Part shown: positions 20,227-28,833 of the stretch, piece by piece
Layout: the number at the start of each line of letters is the position of its first letter
Numbering within the stretch: position 1 is the first letter of the stretch
NCBI RefSeq assembly: GCF_027570075.1
Contig: NZ_JAKMUS010000002.1
Coordinates: forward strand, 124,001-188,000
Source of the DNA: Corynebacterium meitnerae
GTDB lineage: Bacteria; Actinomycetota; Actinomycetes; Mycobacteriales; Mycobacteriaceae
Length of the DNA stretch: 64,000 nucleotides
Reading direction: 5' to 3'
Notes under the pieces: generated by a model
What the model saw: the letters and a program-made list of their open reading frames with translations, nothing else
What the model was told of the DNA's origin: nothing
Databases searched by the model: none
Position numbers and translations under genes: made by a program

Positions 20227-20622
20227 ATGCCTAGGATCCAATTCGATGTTCTCGTGCCCGATGCGTCCGCAGCAGCGTCTGTCGGTGATGCGTTTAGCCG
20301 TGCAGTGGAGATTCTTGTTCAGCACGGCAAGCTCGAAGAAGGGCAGGTGCTTATCGACGAATCACCGGAACTCGCCCCCGGCATCGAAGAGCAACTCCGT
20401 ACTGTGTATGAGGATGAGCGCGGGGAAGATCCTGAGGGCACTCAGGTTGCCCGCTATGTCATCACTGCTACTGGTGCGAGTTCCATGAACCAACTGGCCA
20501 TGGGCCTGTCACGCGTGCTCACCCCAAAGGCCACACTTCCGCAGGATCCCGTGGCCCTGGAGCGCCAGATGGATTTTGAACTGCCTGCGATTTACCCCTG
20601 GGTGGTTGAGGTGTTGAGGTAG
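20227..20622 (+). CDS. Hypothetical protein, conserved-looking, 131 residues
   Basis: Soluble, acidic protein beginning MPRIQFDVLVPDASAAAS, with an alternating strand/helix pattern and a segment 'YVITATGASSMNQLAMGLSRVL' that looks like an amphipathic helix. No family recognised and no catalytic motif seen. It is transcribed away from the DUF4921 gene across 31 bases, and its last 31 bases overlap the 3' end of glycerate kinase on the other strand. Codon use and base composition match the neighbours. One GCTTATCGACG copy encodes Leu-Ile-Asp here. Confidence 0.7.
   Translation: MPRIQFDVLVPDASAAASVGDAFSRAVEILVQHGKLEEGQVLIDESPELAPGIEEQLRTVYEDERGEDPEGTQVARYVITATGASSMNQLAMGLSRVLTPKATLPQDPVALERQMDFELPAIYPWVVEVLR
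20349..20359 (+). repeat. GCTTATCGACG word, copy 5
   Basis: Exact match in the 131-residue hypothetical gene (Leu-Ile-Asp). Confidence 0.9.
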
Positions 20623-21782
20623 TCCACGGCTGCCTGGGCGCCAGCGCGGACGAGCTGGGACCGGACGTCATCGGACTCTTCGCCGATATCAACGGCGATG
20701 ACGCCTTCTGGGGTGTCAATCTTGAACGTGCCAGCGCACACGGCCACGGTAGCGCCAGCTTCAGCGGCGAGTTCCGTAACCACGGAGACGACCTTGCCGT
20801 TGACGCTCTGCTCGTCATAGCTGCCCTCGCCAGTGACGACGAAGTGGGCATTGTTGGTTTTCTCGCGCAGATCGTGGGCGGCCGCCACGGTACGTGCACC
20901 GGAGACAACATGCACGTGCTCGGTGTTGCCGTGCAGCATCTGAGAAAGCCACGTGATGCCCACCGGCACAGCGCCGGCGGCGCCGTAACCCGGCTGCTGG
21001 GAATCAACGCCAGTCACCTCACAGAGGTGAGCAAGCCCCGCATCGACCTTGTCCACGTCTTCGGGGGAAGCGCCCTTCTGCGGGCCGAAGATACGTGCTG
21101 CGCCCTCTGGGCCGGTGGCAGGGAATTCCGTATCAGACAGCAGCACCCAATCAACGGAGCCAGCCGGAATATTCAGGTGAGCGGTATCAAAATCAGCGAG
21201 CTGATCCAGGTTGCCGCCACCAGGTTTCAACGGGTGCCCCTTCGCATCGATCGGGGTGGCACCCAGTGCGACGAGGATGCCTGTGCCGCCATCCATGGTT
21301 GCGGATCCGCCCATACCTAAAACGATGGTGGAGGCACCGCGGGACTGAGCATCCGCGATGAGCACGCCAGTGCCGTAAGTGTCACCAGTCAAGGGGACAG
21401 GGGAGTCCTTGACCGCCGGTAGACCCGTTGCCGCGGCGATGTCGATGTACGCGGTTGCCTCAGCGGCATTGAAGACATAACTGGCCTCCGTCAGACGCCC
21501 AGCAGCATCTGTTGTGGGGAGCGTGATGGTGTCGCCTTCAAAGAGTTCCGCGGTCCCTTCACCGCCGTCAGCCATGGGTATGTGTTCAACGTCACAGTCA
21601 ATAATGATGGACTGGATTCCTTCCGCAATCCACTCCGCTGCTTGGCTCGCGCTGGCCGTTCCTTTGAAAGCGTCGGGGGCAACGACAACCCGGACTGTGT
21701 CCGCGTTGGGGTGAAAATCTGCTGGTAAGCCGGGGGTCTCTTCTTCGGGAGTTTTTGCGGCGGGGAAAGGCTGACCGGTCAC
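20592..21782 (-). CDS. glxK: Glycerate kinase
   Basis: 396 residues of the GlxK/GarK family, phosphorylating D-glycerate (to 2-phosphoglycerate in most bacterial members) and feeding lower glycolysis. Signatures: 'VVVAPDAFKGTASASQAAE' (about residue 32), 'IPMADGGEGTAELF' (about 68), 'LGMGGSATMDGGTGILVALG' (about 145) and 'VTGEGSYDEQSVNGKV' (about 315). The start is GTG 21782. It overlaps the converging hypothetical gene by 31 bases, and gdhA is divergent from it across 161 bases. Confidence 0.93.
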   Translation of the reverse strand: MTGQPFPAAKTPEEETPGLPADFHPNADTVRVVVAPDAFKGTASASQAAEWIAEGIQSIIIDCDVEHIPMADGGEGTAELFEGDTITLPTTDAAGRLTEASYVFNAAEATAYIDIAAATGLPAVKDSPVPLTGDTYGTGVLIADAQSRGASTIVLGMGGSATMDGGTGILVALGATPIDAKGHPLKPGGGNLDQLADFDTAHLNIPAGSVDWVLLSDTEFPATGPEGAARIFGPQKGASPEDVDKVDAGLAHLCEVTGVDSQQPGYGAAGAVPVGITWLSQMLHGNTEHVHVVSGARTVAAAHDLREKTNNAHFVVTGEGSYDEQSVNGKVVSVVTELAAEAGATVAVCAGTFKIDTPEGVIAVDIGEESDDVRSQLVRAGAQAAVDYLNTSTTQG

Positions 21783-21898
21783 GTTGTTGCTCCTGTTAGT
21801 TAGCCCGGTGATGGGCCGGGTGGAATTTCATGCTTGCGATTGCCTATCGACGTTAGCAATTTTGCTCAATTCGACTCCCCATTTCGTGCCCTAAGCCA

Positions 21899-21904
21899 CT
21901 ACAG
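21899..21904 (+). promoter_or_regulatory. Possible -10 box of gdhA
   Basis: TACAGT fits TANANT and lies about 40 bases before the gdhA ATG. The predicted transcript would carry the AmtR-like site at 21910-21929 within its first bases. No convincing -35 is visible. Confidence 0.35.
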
Positions 21905-21907
21905 TGA

Positions 21908-23290
<1,383 letters not shown>

Positions 23291-23330
23291 ACAACGCCCA
23301 TAGCTAATCCTGTAGCAATCCTCTGACACA

Positions 23331-23361
23331 CCGCCCTGGCTTGCCAGGGCGGTTGTCTTTT
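23331..23361 (+). terminator. Terminator of gdhA
   Basis: CCGCCCTGGC-TT-GCCAGGGCGG (23331-23352) forms a ten-base perfect stem and is followed by TTGTCTTTT. Confidence 0.9.
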
Positions 23362-23367
23362 CGCAGG

Positions 23368-23373
23368 TACTGT
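23368..23373 (+). promoter_or_regulatory. -10 box for sepIVA (leaderless candidate)
   Basis: TACTGT lies eight bases before ATG 23382, immediately after the gdhA terminator, with no ribosome site in between. Confidence 0.35.
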
Positions 23374-23381
23374 TTGGGATT

Positions 23382-24101
23382 ATGTACCGCGTTTTTGAAG
23401 CTCTTGATGAACTAGTTAACACAGTCGAACAGGCGTACGGCGTTCCTATGACGTCGAATTGCATGGTCCCGCGCAACGAAGTGCTCGCGCTTCTCGACGA
23501 TATTCGGAATGCCTTCCCGGTTGAGATTGATGACGCGCAGGATGTGCTGGACAAGCAGGATGAAATCCTTCGCGGTGCGGAGGATCGCGCCGACCAGATC
23601 ATTGGTCAGGCTGAGGACGAAGCTCAGCGGCTCGTCAGCGATGCTCACAATGAATCCGAGTCGATGTTGAGTGATGCACAGGAGCGCTCAACGCGCATGG
23701 TGTCTGATGCTGAGCAGGATGCTCACGCAACCGTGACCCGCGCCCGTGAGGAATCCGAGCAGATGGTGGAGCGTGCACGCCGCGAGGCTGAGCGTCTCGT
23801 TGCTGACGGTAACGAGTCGTATGACCGCTCTGTTGCTGAAGGTCTGGAGGAGCAGAAGCGCCTCGTCTCCGAAGCTGAGGTCACCCGCCGTGCGGATGAG
23901 GAAGCGCACCGCATCGTGGAGAACGCTCACACCGAGTCGAATCGTCTGCGTACTGAATGTGATGAGTTTGTGGACGGCAAGCTGGGTGAGTTCGAAGAGG
24001 TTTTGACGTCGGTTCTGCGCACTGTCTCCTCGGACCGTTCGGCTCTGCGCCAGGGTGCTGGCGTGTCGGGCCGACGGTATGAGAGCCCGCGCCGTCGATA
24101 A
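23382..24101 (+). CDS. sepIVA: DivIVA-like coiled-coil protein, SepIVA type
   Basis: 239 residues. Residues about 1-50 are a DivIVA-like N-terminus ('YRVFEALDELVNTVEQAYGVPMTS'), followed by a long charged coiled coil (about 55-215) with repeated 'AEDEA', 'RAREESEQ', 'RRADEEAHR' blocks. In mycobacteria the homologue (Rv2927c, SepIVA) sits in the same place before the DUF177 gene and rnc, and acts in septum formation. A role at the divisome or cell envelope is inferred from that. The gene ends Arg-Arg-Arg-stop, with the stop inside a GCTTATCGACG word read on the other strand. Confidence 0.85.
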   Translation: MYRVFEALDELVNTVEQAYGVPMTSNCMVPRNEVLALLDDIRNAFPVEIDDAQDVLDKQDEILRGAEDRADQIIGQAEDEAQRLVSDAHNESESMLSDAQERSTRMVSDAEQDAHATVTRAREESEQMVERARREAERLVADGNESYDRSVAEGLEEQKRLVSEAEVTRRADEEAHRIVENAHTESNRLRTECDEFVDGKLGEFEEVLTSVLRTVSSDRSALRQGAGVSGRRYESPRRR

Positions 24102-24103
24102 GC
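24093..24103 (-). repeat. GCTTATCGACG word, copy 6
   Basis: Exact match that contains the stop codon of sepIVA (Arg-Arg-stop). Confidence 0.9.
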
Positions 24104-24130
24104 CTTCGTGCGGGTAGGCTAAGGGCCGTT

Positions 24131-24685
24131 ATGGCTACAAATCCTTTTGTTTTCGATGTCGCGGCTGTCATGCGCGGTGATGGCCTCCCGGAAACGGTAA
24201 CCAAGACTGGTCCCGCGCCTTCCCGTATTGGGCCGGAAATGATCGCAGTGCCGGAAGGCGCTGAGGTCACGGTTGAAGCGACGCTGACTCCGCTGGGCAG
24301 CGGCGTGCTCGTTGACGCGACGATGACCGCACAATTGCAAGGCCAGTGCGTGCGCTGCCTGCGTGAACTGACTCCGACGGAGAGCATCACCATTTCTCAG
24401 GTGTACTCGGGTTCAGATGACTTCATCACCGGCGATGCGGAAGAAGATGTGGATTCCGGCTCGGGTGATGATGTGCCCACCATCGAGGAGGGCAACGTGA
24501 ATCTGGAACAGGCCTTTGTTGATGAGGCGGGACTGACCTGGCCCTTCAACCCACAGTGTGAGCCAGCATGCCCTGATGATGCGGATGTTCCTGCCCCGCA
24601 CGGGGTTTCGGGTGAGAAGAACAACCTGGTTGACCCGCGATGGGCTGGGCTGGAGAAATTCCTCAACACAGACGGGCAGAACTAG
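24131..24685 (+). CDS. yceD: DUF177/YceD family protein
   Basis: 184 residues. A CxxC pair ('CVRCLREL', about residue 77) and a second Cys cluster ('CEPACPDDA', about 143) mark the DUF177 family, often found beside rpmF and thought to have a role in 23S rRNA or L32-related maturation. No rpmF is found here. The spacer between the two is acidic ('EEDVDSGSGDD'). The TAG overlaps the GTG start of rnc, so rnc is coupled to it. This yceD-rnc-mutM order is standard in actinobacteria. Confidence 0.85.
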   Translation: MATNPFVFDVAAVMRGDGLPETVTKTGPAPSRIGPEMIAVPEGAEVTVEATLTPLGSGVLVDATMTAQLQGQCVRCLRELTPTESITISQVYSGSDDFITGDAEEDVDSGSGDDVPTIEEGNVNLEQAFVDEAGLTWPFNPQCEPACPDDADVPAPHGVSGEKNNLVDPRWAGLEKFLNTDGQN

Positions 24686-25449
24686 TGCCACGCGCGAAGA
24701 AAAACAAGATCCCGGGCGACCAGGCATGGGCGCAGGCGTTCGCGGCAGTGGACCATGCACCGCTGTTGACAAAGCTCGGTGTAGACATTGAACCGGATGT
24801 ATTGAAGCTGGCGTTGACCCACCGCTCCTTCGCTAATGAGCATGGCTTTTTGCCGAATAATGAGCGCCTCGAGTTTCTCGGCGATGCGGTCTTGGGGTTG
24901 TCGGTGGCAACCAAGCTTTTTGAGCTCCACCCATCGCGGCCAGAGTCTGATATTTCGAAGATGCGCTCATCGATTGTGTCGCGCTACGGGCTGGCTGATG
25001 TGGCCCACGACATTGACTTGGGTGCATACATCCTGCTGGGGAAGGGGGAGGAGACTACCGGTGGGCGTGAGAAGGATTCAATTCTCGCGGACACCATGGA
25101 GGCAGTCTTCGGTGCGATTTACCGGCAGCATGGGTTTGAGCCAGCGCGCGATGTGATTTTGAAGCTGTTTGAGCACAAGATCAACACCGCGTCTGCAACG
25201 GGCCGTCACCACGACTGGAAGACCACGCTGCAGGAGCGCCTGGCTGAACTCAAGGCGCACACCGCTGCGTACACCGCCACCTCTGTCGGACCGGAGCATG
25301 ATCAGACGTTCACGGTTCACGTCTTTTCTGGTGACACGGAATTGGGCATGGGCACTGGCCCGAACAAGAAGCTGGCGGAGCAGCAAGCTGCACGTCAGGC
25401 CATGATCTTCCTGCACGACCACCCGGGTGCGGTGGCTGTCATCGACTAA
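24685..25449 (+). CDS. rnc: Ribonuclease III
   Basis: 254 residues. Cuts double-stranded RNA in rRNA and mRNA processing. The catalytic signature 'NERLEFLGDAVLGLSVA' (about residue 61) and 'DSILADTMEAVFGAIYRQHG' with the metal-binding Asp/Glu (about 133) are present, then a double-stranded RNA-binding domain from about 175 ('DWKTTLQERLAELK', 'GPNKKLAEQQAARQAM'). I place the start at GTG 24685 (TAGTG overlap); the open frame extends upstream to 24640 only because it runs inside the DUF177 gene. Confidence 0.96.
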   Translation: MPRAKKNKIPGDQAWAQAFAAVDHAPLLTKLGVDIEPDVLKLALTHRSFANEHGFLPNNERLEFLGDAVLGLSVATKLFELHPSRPESDISKMRSSIVSRYGLADVAHDIDLGAYILLGKGEETTGGREKDSILADTMEAVFGAIYRQHGFEPARDVILKLFEHKINTASATGRHHDWKTTLQERLAELKAHTAAYTATSVGPEHDQTFTVHVFSGDTELGMGTGPNKKLAEQQAARQAMIFLHDHPGAVAVID

Positions 25450-25466
25450 TCCTTGGGTGATGCCTC

Positions 25467-26312
25467 ATGCCTGAATTGCCTGAAGTCGAAGTGGTTCGCC
25501 GTGGCCTAGAGGATCACGTGGTGGGCTACACATTCACATCCGTCGAGGTGCTTCATCCACGCGCCGCGCGAGGCAATGACGTGGACCTCGCTGAGGTGCT
25601 GCCGGGACTAACAGTCACGGGAACTGGACGGCGGGGGAAGTTCATGTGGTTAGAGCTTTCGGACGGCCATGCGTTGCTGGTGCATCTTCGCATGTCCGGA
25701 CAGATGATCGTGGGCAAGCCAGGCATGGCAAACAGCCGCCACATGCGCATCCGTTCCGTGTTGGAGCGGGACGGTGAGGAAATCGAGCTCGCCTTCATTG
25801 ATCAGCGCATCTTTGGTTCCTGGCAGTGGGTGCCCATGACAGTGGATCACGGGGCGCTCGTTCCGGAAGGGATCTCCCACATTGCTCCGGATCCCTTTGA
25901 GGATTCCTTTGATGTTGTTGAGGTGGCTCGCACGATGCGCCGAAAGAACGTGGCAGTGAAAACGCTCTTGCTCAACCAGTCCGTTGTGAGTGGAATCGGT
26001 TCTATTTACGCTGACGAGGCCATGTGGACTGTGGGGGTAAAACCCACCCGCAAGGGGAAGGCGTTGCGCCAACGTGATGCCGTTGCGCTGCTGGAAGAAT
26101 CCCGTGCCGTCATGGCCCGAGCGCTTAGAGCCGGTGGTACGAGCTTTGATTCGTTGTACGTCAACGTGAATGGTGCCAGCGGTTATTTCGCTCGCTCACT
26201 CAACGCGTATGGGCGGGAAGATGAACCGTGCCTGCGTTGTGGCACGCCGATTCATCGGACGATGGTGAATCAACGGTCTTCTTATTACTGCCCGGAGTGC
26301 CAGAAGCTATAA
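25467..26312 (+). CDS. mutM: Formamidopyrimidine-DNA glycosylase
   Basis: 281 residues. Base-excision repair glycosylase/AP lyase for 8-oxoguanine and FaPy lesions. Mature N-terminus 'PELPEVEVVRRGLE' carries the catalytic Pro2/Glu3; Lys in 'GRRGKFMWLEL' (about residue 57) matches the conserved beta-turn lysine; 'LNQSVVSGIGSIYADEAMW' (about 170) is the helix-two-turn-helix; and the C-terminal zinc finger 'CLRCGTPI...YYCPEC' has all four cysteines. It follows rnc by 17 bases. The ATG is preceded by 'GGGTGATG'; no strong site is seen. Confidence 0.96.
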   Translation: MPELPEVEVVRRGLEDHVVGYTFTSVEVLHPRAARGNDVDLAEVLPGLTVTGTGRRGKFMWLELSDGHALLVHLRMSGQMIVGKPGMANSRHMRIRSVLERDGEEIELAFIDQRIFGSWQWVPMTVDHGALVPEGISHIAPDPFEDSFDVVEVARTMRRKNVAVKTLLLNQSVVSGIGSIYADEAMWTVGVKPTRKGKALRQRDAVALLEESRAVMARALRAGGTSFDSLYVNVNGASGYFARSLNAYGREDEPCLRCGTPIHRTMVNQRSSYYCPECQKL

Positions 26313-26315
26313 ACT
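26310..26315 (+). promoter_or_regulatory. -10 box for the alanine symporter (leaderless candidate)
   Basis: TAAACT overlaps the last codons of mutM and ends seven bases before ATG 26323, giving the inserted transporter its own promoter. Confidence 0.4.
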
Positions 26316-26322
26316 TCCATTC

Positions 26323-27873
26323 ATGGAAGCTGCTTTTCTTTTTGTAGATGACACCCTGAATGGTGTCATCTGGCGTATCGTGCCCTGGTTCCTGCTGGCA
26401 GCAGGCATATATTTCGGGCTGCGAACGATCTTTGTTCAGGTCCGCGCAGTGCCGGATATGTTCCGCGCTATCGCGGAAAGCCCGAAGGGGAAGGACCGTG
26501 AGGGCCGTGACCTGGATGAGGAATACGGCGGTCTATCCGCCTTCAAGTCCTTCACCATTTCCGCTGCCTCCCGTGTGGGCACCGGCAACGTTGCCGGTGT
26601 CGCCCTGGCTATCTCCATCGGTGGCCCAGGCTCGGTGTTCTGGATGTGGATGTTGGCCATCCTGGGTGGCGCAACCGCATTCGTGGAGTCCACTCTGGCA
26701 CAGCTGTGGAAGACCAAGGATGAGGACGGGAACTACCACGGTGGTCCGGCCTACTACATGACCCGTGGTTTGGGCTGGAAGCACATGGCGGCTGTGTTCT
26801 CCGTCTTCCTCGCCTTCACCTACGGTTTTGTGTACAACGCCGTTCAGTCCAACTCCATCGTTGAAGCTGTTGGTGGTTCCTTGGGCAATGACTCCAATGT
26901 GCTGAAGGGCATCGCTGCTGTGGTGCTGGCAAGCTTGACCGCATTGGTCATTTTCGGCGGTGTCACGCGTGTGGCTAGCTGGACCCAGGTCATCGTTCCG
27001 TTCATGGCGGGTGCCTACATCATCGTTGGCATCATCGTCGTGGTGCTGAATATCAGCGAAGTGCCCAACATGATTTCCCTTATCGTCGGCCACGCACTTG
27101 GCCTCAAGCAGGTGGCAGGTGCCGCCGTGGGTGTTGCCTTCATGCAGGGTATGCGCCGTGGTCTGTTCTCCAATGAGGCCGGTATGGGTTCTGCCCCGAA
27201 CGCAGCGGCAACCGCAACCGTGTCCCACCCGGTGAAGCAGGGTCTTGTTCAGACGCTCGGCGTGTACTTTGACACCCTCGTGGTCTGCTCCATCACTGCC
27301 TTCATCGTGCTGCTGGGCCCGGCAGTGACCTATGGCCGTGATGATATTCAGGGTGCTGCTCTCACTCAGTCCGCTCTCGCTGACTCGGTTGGCCCGTGGG
27401 GTGCCCACTTCATCACCTTCATCTTGTTCTTCCTCGCATTCTCCTCCGTGCTGGGCAATTACTACCTTGGCCAGGCAAATATCGAGTATTTGACGAAGAG
27501 CAAGGCGGCGCTGAACATCTACCGCACCGTGGTCATTGGCTTCGTTGTCTTTGGTTGCTTCGGTTCGGTTCCGCTGGTCTGGGCACTGGGCGACACGATG
27601 GCTGGTCTGCTGGCCATCATGAACATCATTGCGATCATCCCGCTGGGTGGTATTGCCTTCAAGCTGCTGAAGAACTTCAACGAGCAGCGCCGCCAGAACA
27701 TGGACCCAGTCTTCCACCGTGACATGATGCCTGAGGTCAAGAACGTTGAGTTCTGGGATGGCTCGGACCCGGTGACGCGCCGCAGGATCGAAGACCGCGT
27801 GACGGTCGAGGAAGTTCGCCGTGATGGGGACATTGACGGCAACAACGACGAGGGTGGCCTCACCCGCATCTAA
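26323..27873 (+). CDS. Sodium/alanine (AGCS family) symporter
   Basis: 516 residues with about ten to eleven hydrophobic segments. AGCS hallmarks: 'TISAASRVGTGNVAGVA' (about residue 77), 'GGPGSVFWMWMLAILGGATAFVESTLAQLWK' region around 96-126, 'GGPAYYMTRGLGWK' and 'GRRGLFSNEAGMGSAPNAAA' in the form 'MRRGLFSNEAGMGSAPNA' (about 282). It would import alanine or glycine with Na+ or H+. A charged C-terminal tail follows. It is inserted between mutM and acyP, which are closer in mycobacteria, and its TAA overlaps the acyP ATG. Confidence 0.93.
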   Translation: MEAAFLFVDDTLNGVIWRIVPWFLLAAGIYFGLRTIFVQVRAVPDMFRAIAESPKGKDREGRDLDEEYGGLSAFKSFTISAASRVGTGNVAGVALAISIGGPGSVFWMWMLAILGGATAFVESTLAQLWKTKDEDGNYHGGPAYYMTRGLGWKHMAAVFSVFLAFTYGFVYNAVQSNSIVEAVGGSLGNDSNVLKGIAAVVLASLTALVIFGGVTRVASWTQVIVPFMAGAYIIVGIIVVVLNISEVPNMISLIVGHALGLKQVAGAAVGVAFMQGMRRGLFSNEAGMGSAPNAAATATVSHPVKQGLVQTLGVYFDTLVVCSITAFIVLLGPAVTYGRDDIQGAALTQSALADSVGPWGAHFITFILFFLAFSSVLGNYYLGQANIEYLTKSKAALNIYRTVVIGFVVFGCFGSVPLVWALGDTMAGLLAIMNIIAIIPLGGIAFKLLKNFNEQRRQNMDPVFHRDMMPEVKNVEFWDGSDPVTRRRIEDRVTVEEVRRDGDIDGNNDEGGLTRI

Positions 27874-28163
27874 TGCGTATGAACACGATTCGGATGACAG
27901 CCTTTGTCACTGGCCACGTTCAGGGCGTGGGGTTCCGCTGGTGGACCCGCAGCCGCGCCCTGGAACTGGGTTTGGCTGGTTATGCCAAGAACCTCAAGGA
28001 CGGCCGTGTTGAGGTGGTGGCGGAAGGGGAGCGAGGCGACGTCGATAAGCTTCTCGCCCTCCTTCAAGAAGACCCCTCCACGATGAAGCGCCCTGGCACC
28101 GTGACCCTCGTTGTCCCGCAGTACAGCGAGGCACGGGGCGCCCAGGGGTTCGTTGAGCGCTAA
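27873..28163 (+). CDS. acyP: Acylphosphatase
   Basis: 96 residues. Small hydrolase of acyl phosphates. The signature 'VTGHVQGVGFRWWTRSRA' (residues about 13-30) contains the catalytic arginine, and 'GYAKNLKDGRVEVVAEG' carries the catalytic asparagine. The start overlaps the symporter stop (TAATG). Position before smc is conserved in actinobacteria. A second in-frame ATG at 27879 is possible. A GCTTATCGACG copy encodes Val-Asp-Lys here on the complementary strand. Confidence 0.93.
   Translation: MRMNTIRMTAFVTGHVQGVGFRWWTRSRALELGLAGYAKNLKDGRVEVVAEGERGDVDKLLALLQEDPSTMKRPGTVTLVVPQYSEARGAQGFVER
28040..28050 (-). repeat. GCTTATCGACG word, copy 7
   Basis: Exact match in acyP (Val-Asp-Lys). Confidence 0.9.
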
Positions 28164-28165
28164 GC

Positions 28166-28194
28166 GGAACTTCCGCGGCTCGGCCTTCCGAGGT
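28166..28194 (+). terminator. Weak hairpins after acyP
   Basis: GCGGA-ACT-TCCGC and CTCGG-CCTT-CCGAG follow the acyP stop. There is no clear T-run, so termination here is uncertain; a converging gene ends shortly downstream. Confidence 0.3.
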
Positions 28195-28202
28195 TAAAAT
28201 GT

Positions 28203-28679
28203 CTACTTTTCTGAGGGTAAGCGCCAAATTTTGTTGCCCAAAGGGGTGACCTTTACGCCAGGCCGGATCTTCATAATGAAGTCTTCGTCCTCTTCCGTAC
28301 GGGGTAGGTACGCAAACCCCGGCAAGCTGGTCAATCCAATCACCGGAGGGTACGTCGGGTTGTAGTCAACAACAACGTTGTGCTGGCGAAGCCTTCTTAG
28401 AAGCCCGTGAGCTCGTTCGTGTGACTCTTTTGTTAAATTTCCAGGTGCTACCGCCTCGTGCCCAACTAGGCGGAAGGCGATGAACGTGGAGTTTCTAGCG
28501 AACTCAGGGTCAACATCCCACGGCAGGTTTTCCTGAACCGTAGTGATCGGCGACGTGTACCCGGCTCGCTTTGCCAGTTGGTAGACGTACTGGCGAGACA
28601 CCCCGTACTCGCGTGCGATGTCAACCTGGCGGTAGCCGTTATCCATAAGGTAGATAACCAGTTCTGGAGAAAGAGACAT
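28203..28679 (-). CDS. Orphan helix-turn-helix protein resembling actinophage immunity repressors
   Basis: 158 residues on the strand opposite to acyP and smc. N-terminal helix-turn-helix 'YRQVDIAREYGVSRQYVYQL' (about 16-35), then a middle with 'LPWDVDPEF', 'RLRQHNVVVDYNPTYPPVIG' (about 98-117) and 'FAYLPRTEEDEDFIMKI'. This order of HTH, a Pro-Trp motif, a 'VV-(E/D)-(F/Y)-(D/N)-P-x-x-P-P' motif and a C-terminal domain recalls the immunity-repressor-like proteins of mycobacteriophages and related actinophages. No integrase or structural phage gene accompanies it. It splits acyP from smc, and the flanking DNA is AT-richer than the neighbours. Probably a domesticated or relict phage gene. Confidence 0.65.
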   Translation of the reverse strand: MSLSPELVIYLMDNGYRQVDIAREYGVSRQYVYQLAKRAGYTSPITTVQENLPWDVDPEFARNSTFIAFRLVGHEAVAPGNLTKESHERAHGLLRRLRQHNVVVDYNPTYPPVIGLTSLPGFAYLPRTEEDEDFIMKIRPGVKVTPLGNKIWRLPSEK

Positions 28680-28821
28680 TGTCAGGACTCATCCTTATCC
28701 GGAATTGTTTTTACAAGATTCGCTTATGTTACGGGAACGATCAGGCTTTCAATGGTGCACGGGGGCACCCGGCGATTGAGAGTAACAAGTGCACCCAGTG
28801 TTGAGCGCTAATCCTCTGGGT

Positions 28822-28827
28822 TAAACT
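28822..28827 (+). promoter_or_regulatory. -10 box for smc (leaderless candidate)
   Basis: TAAACT ends six bases before the smc ATG at 28834, with no ribosome site. A TTGAGC at 28801-28806 could be the -35 but the spacing (15) is short. Confidence 0.45.
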
Positions 28828-28833
28828 TTTCCA

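Noticed and set aside
28164-28833. A prophage remnant around the repressor-like gene
   Set aside because: Only one phage-like gene is present; no integrase, attachment-site duplication or tRNA target could be seen.
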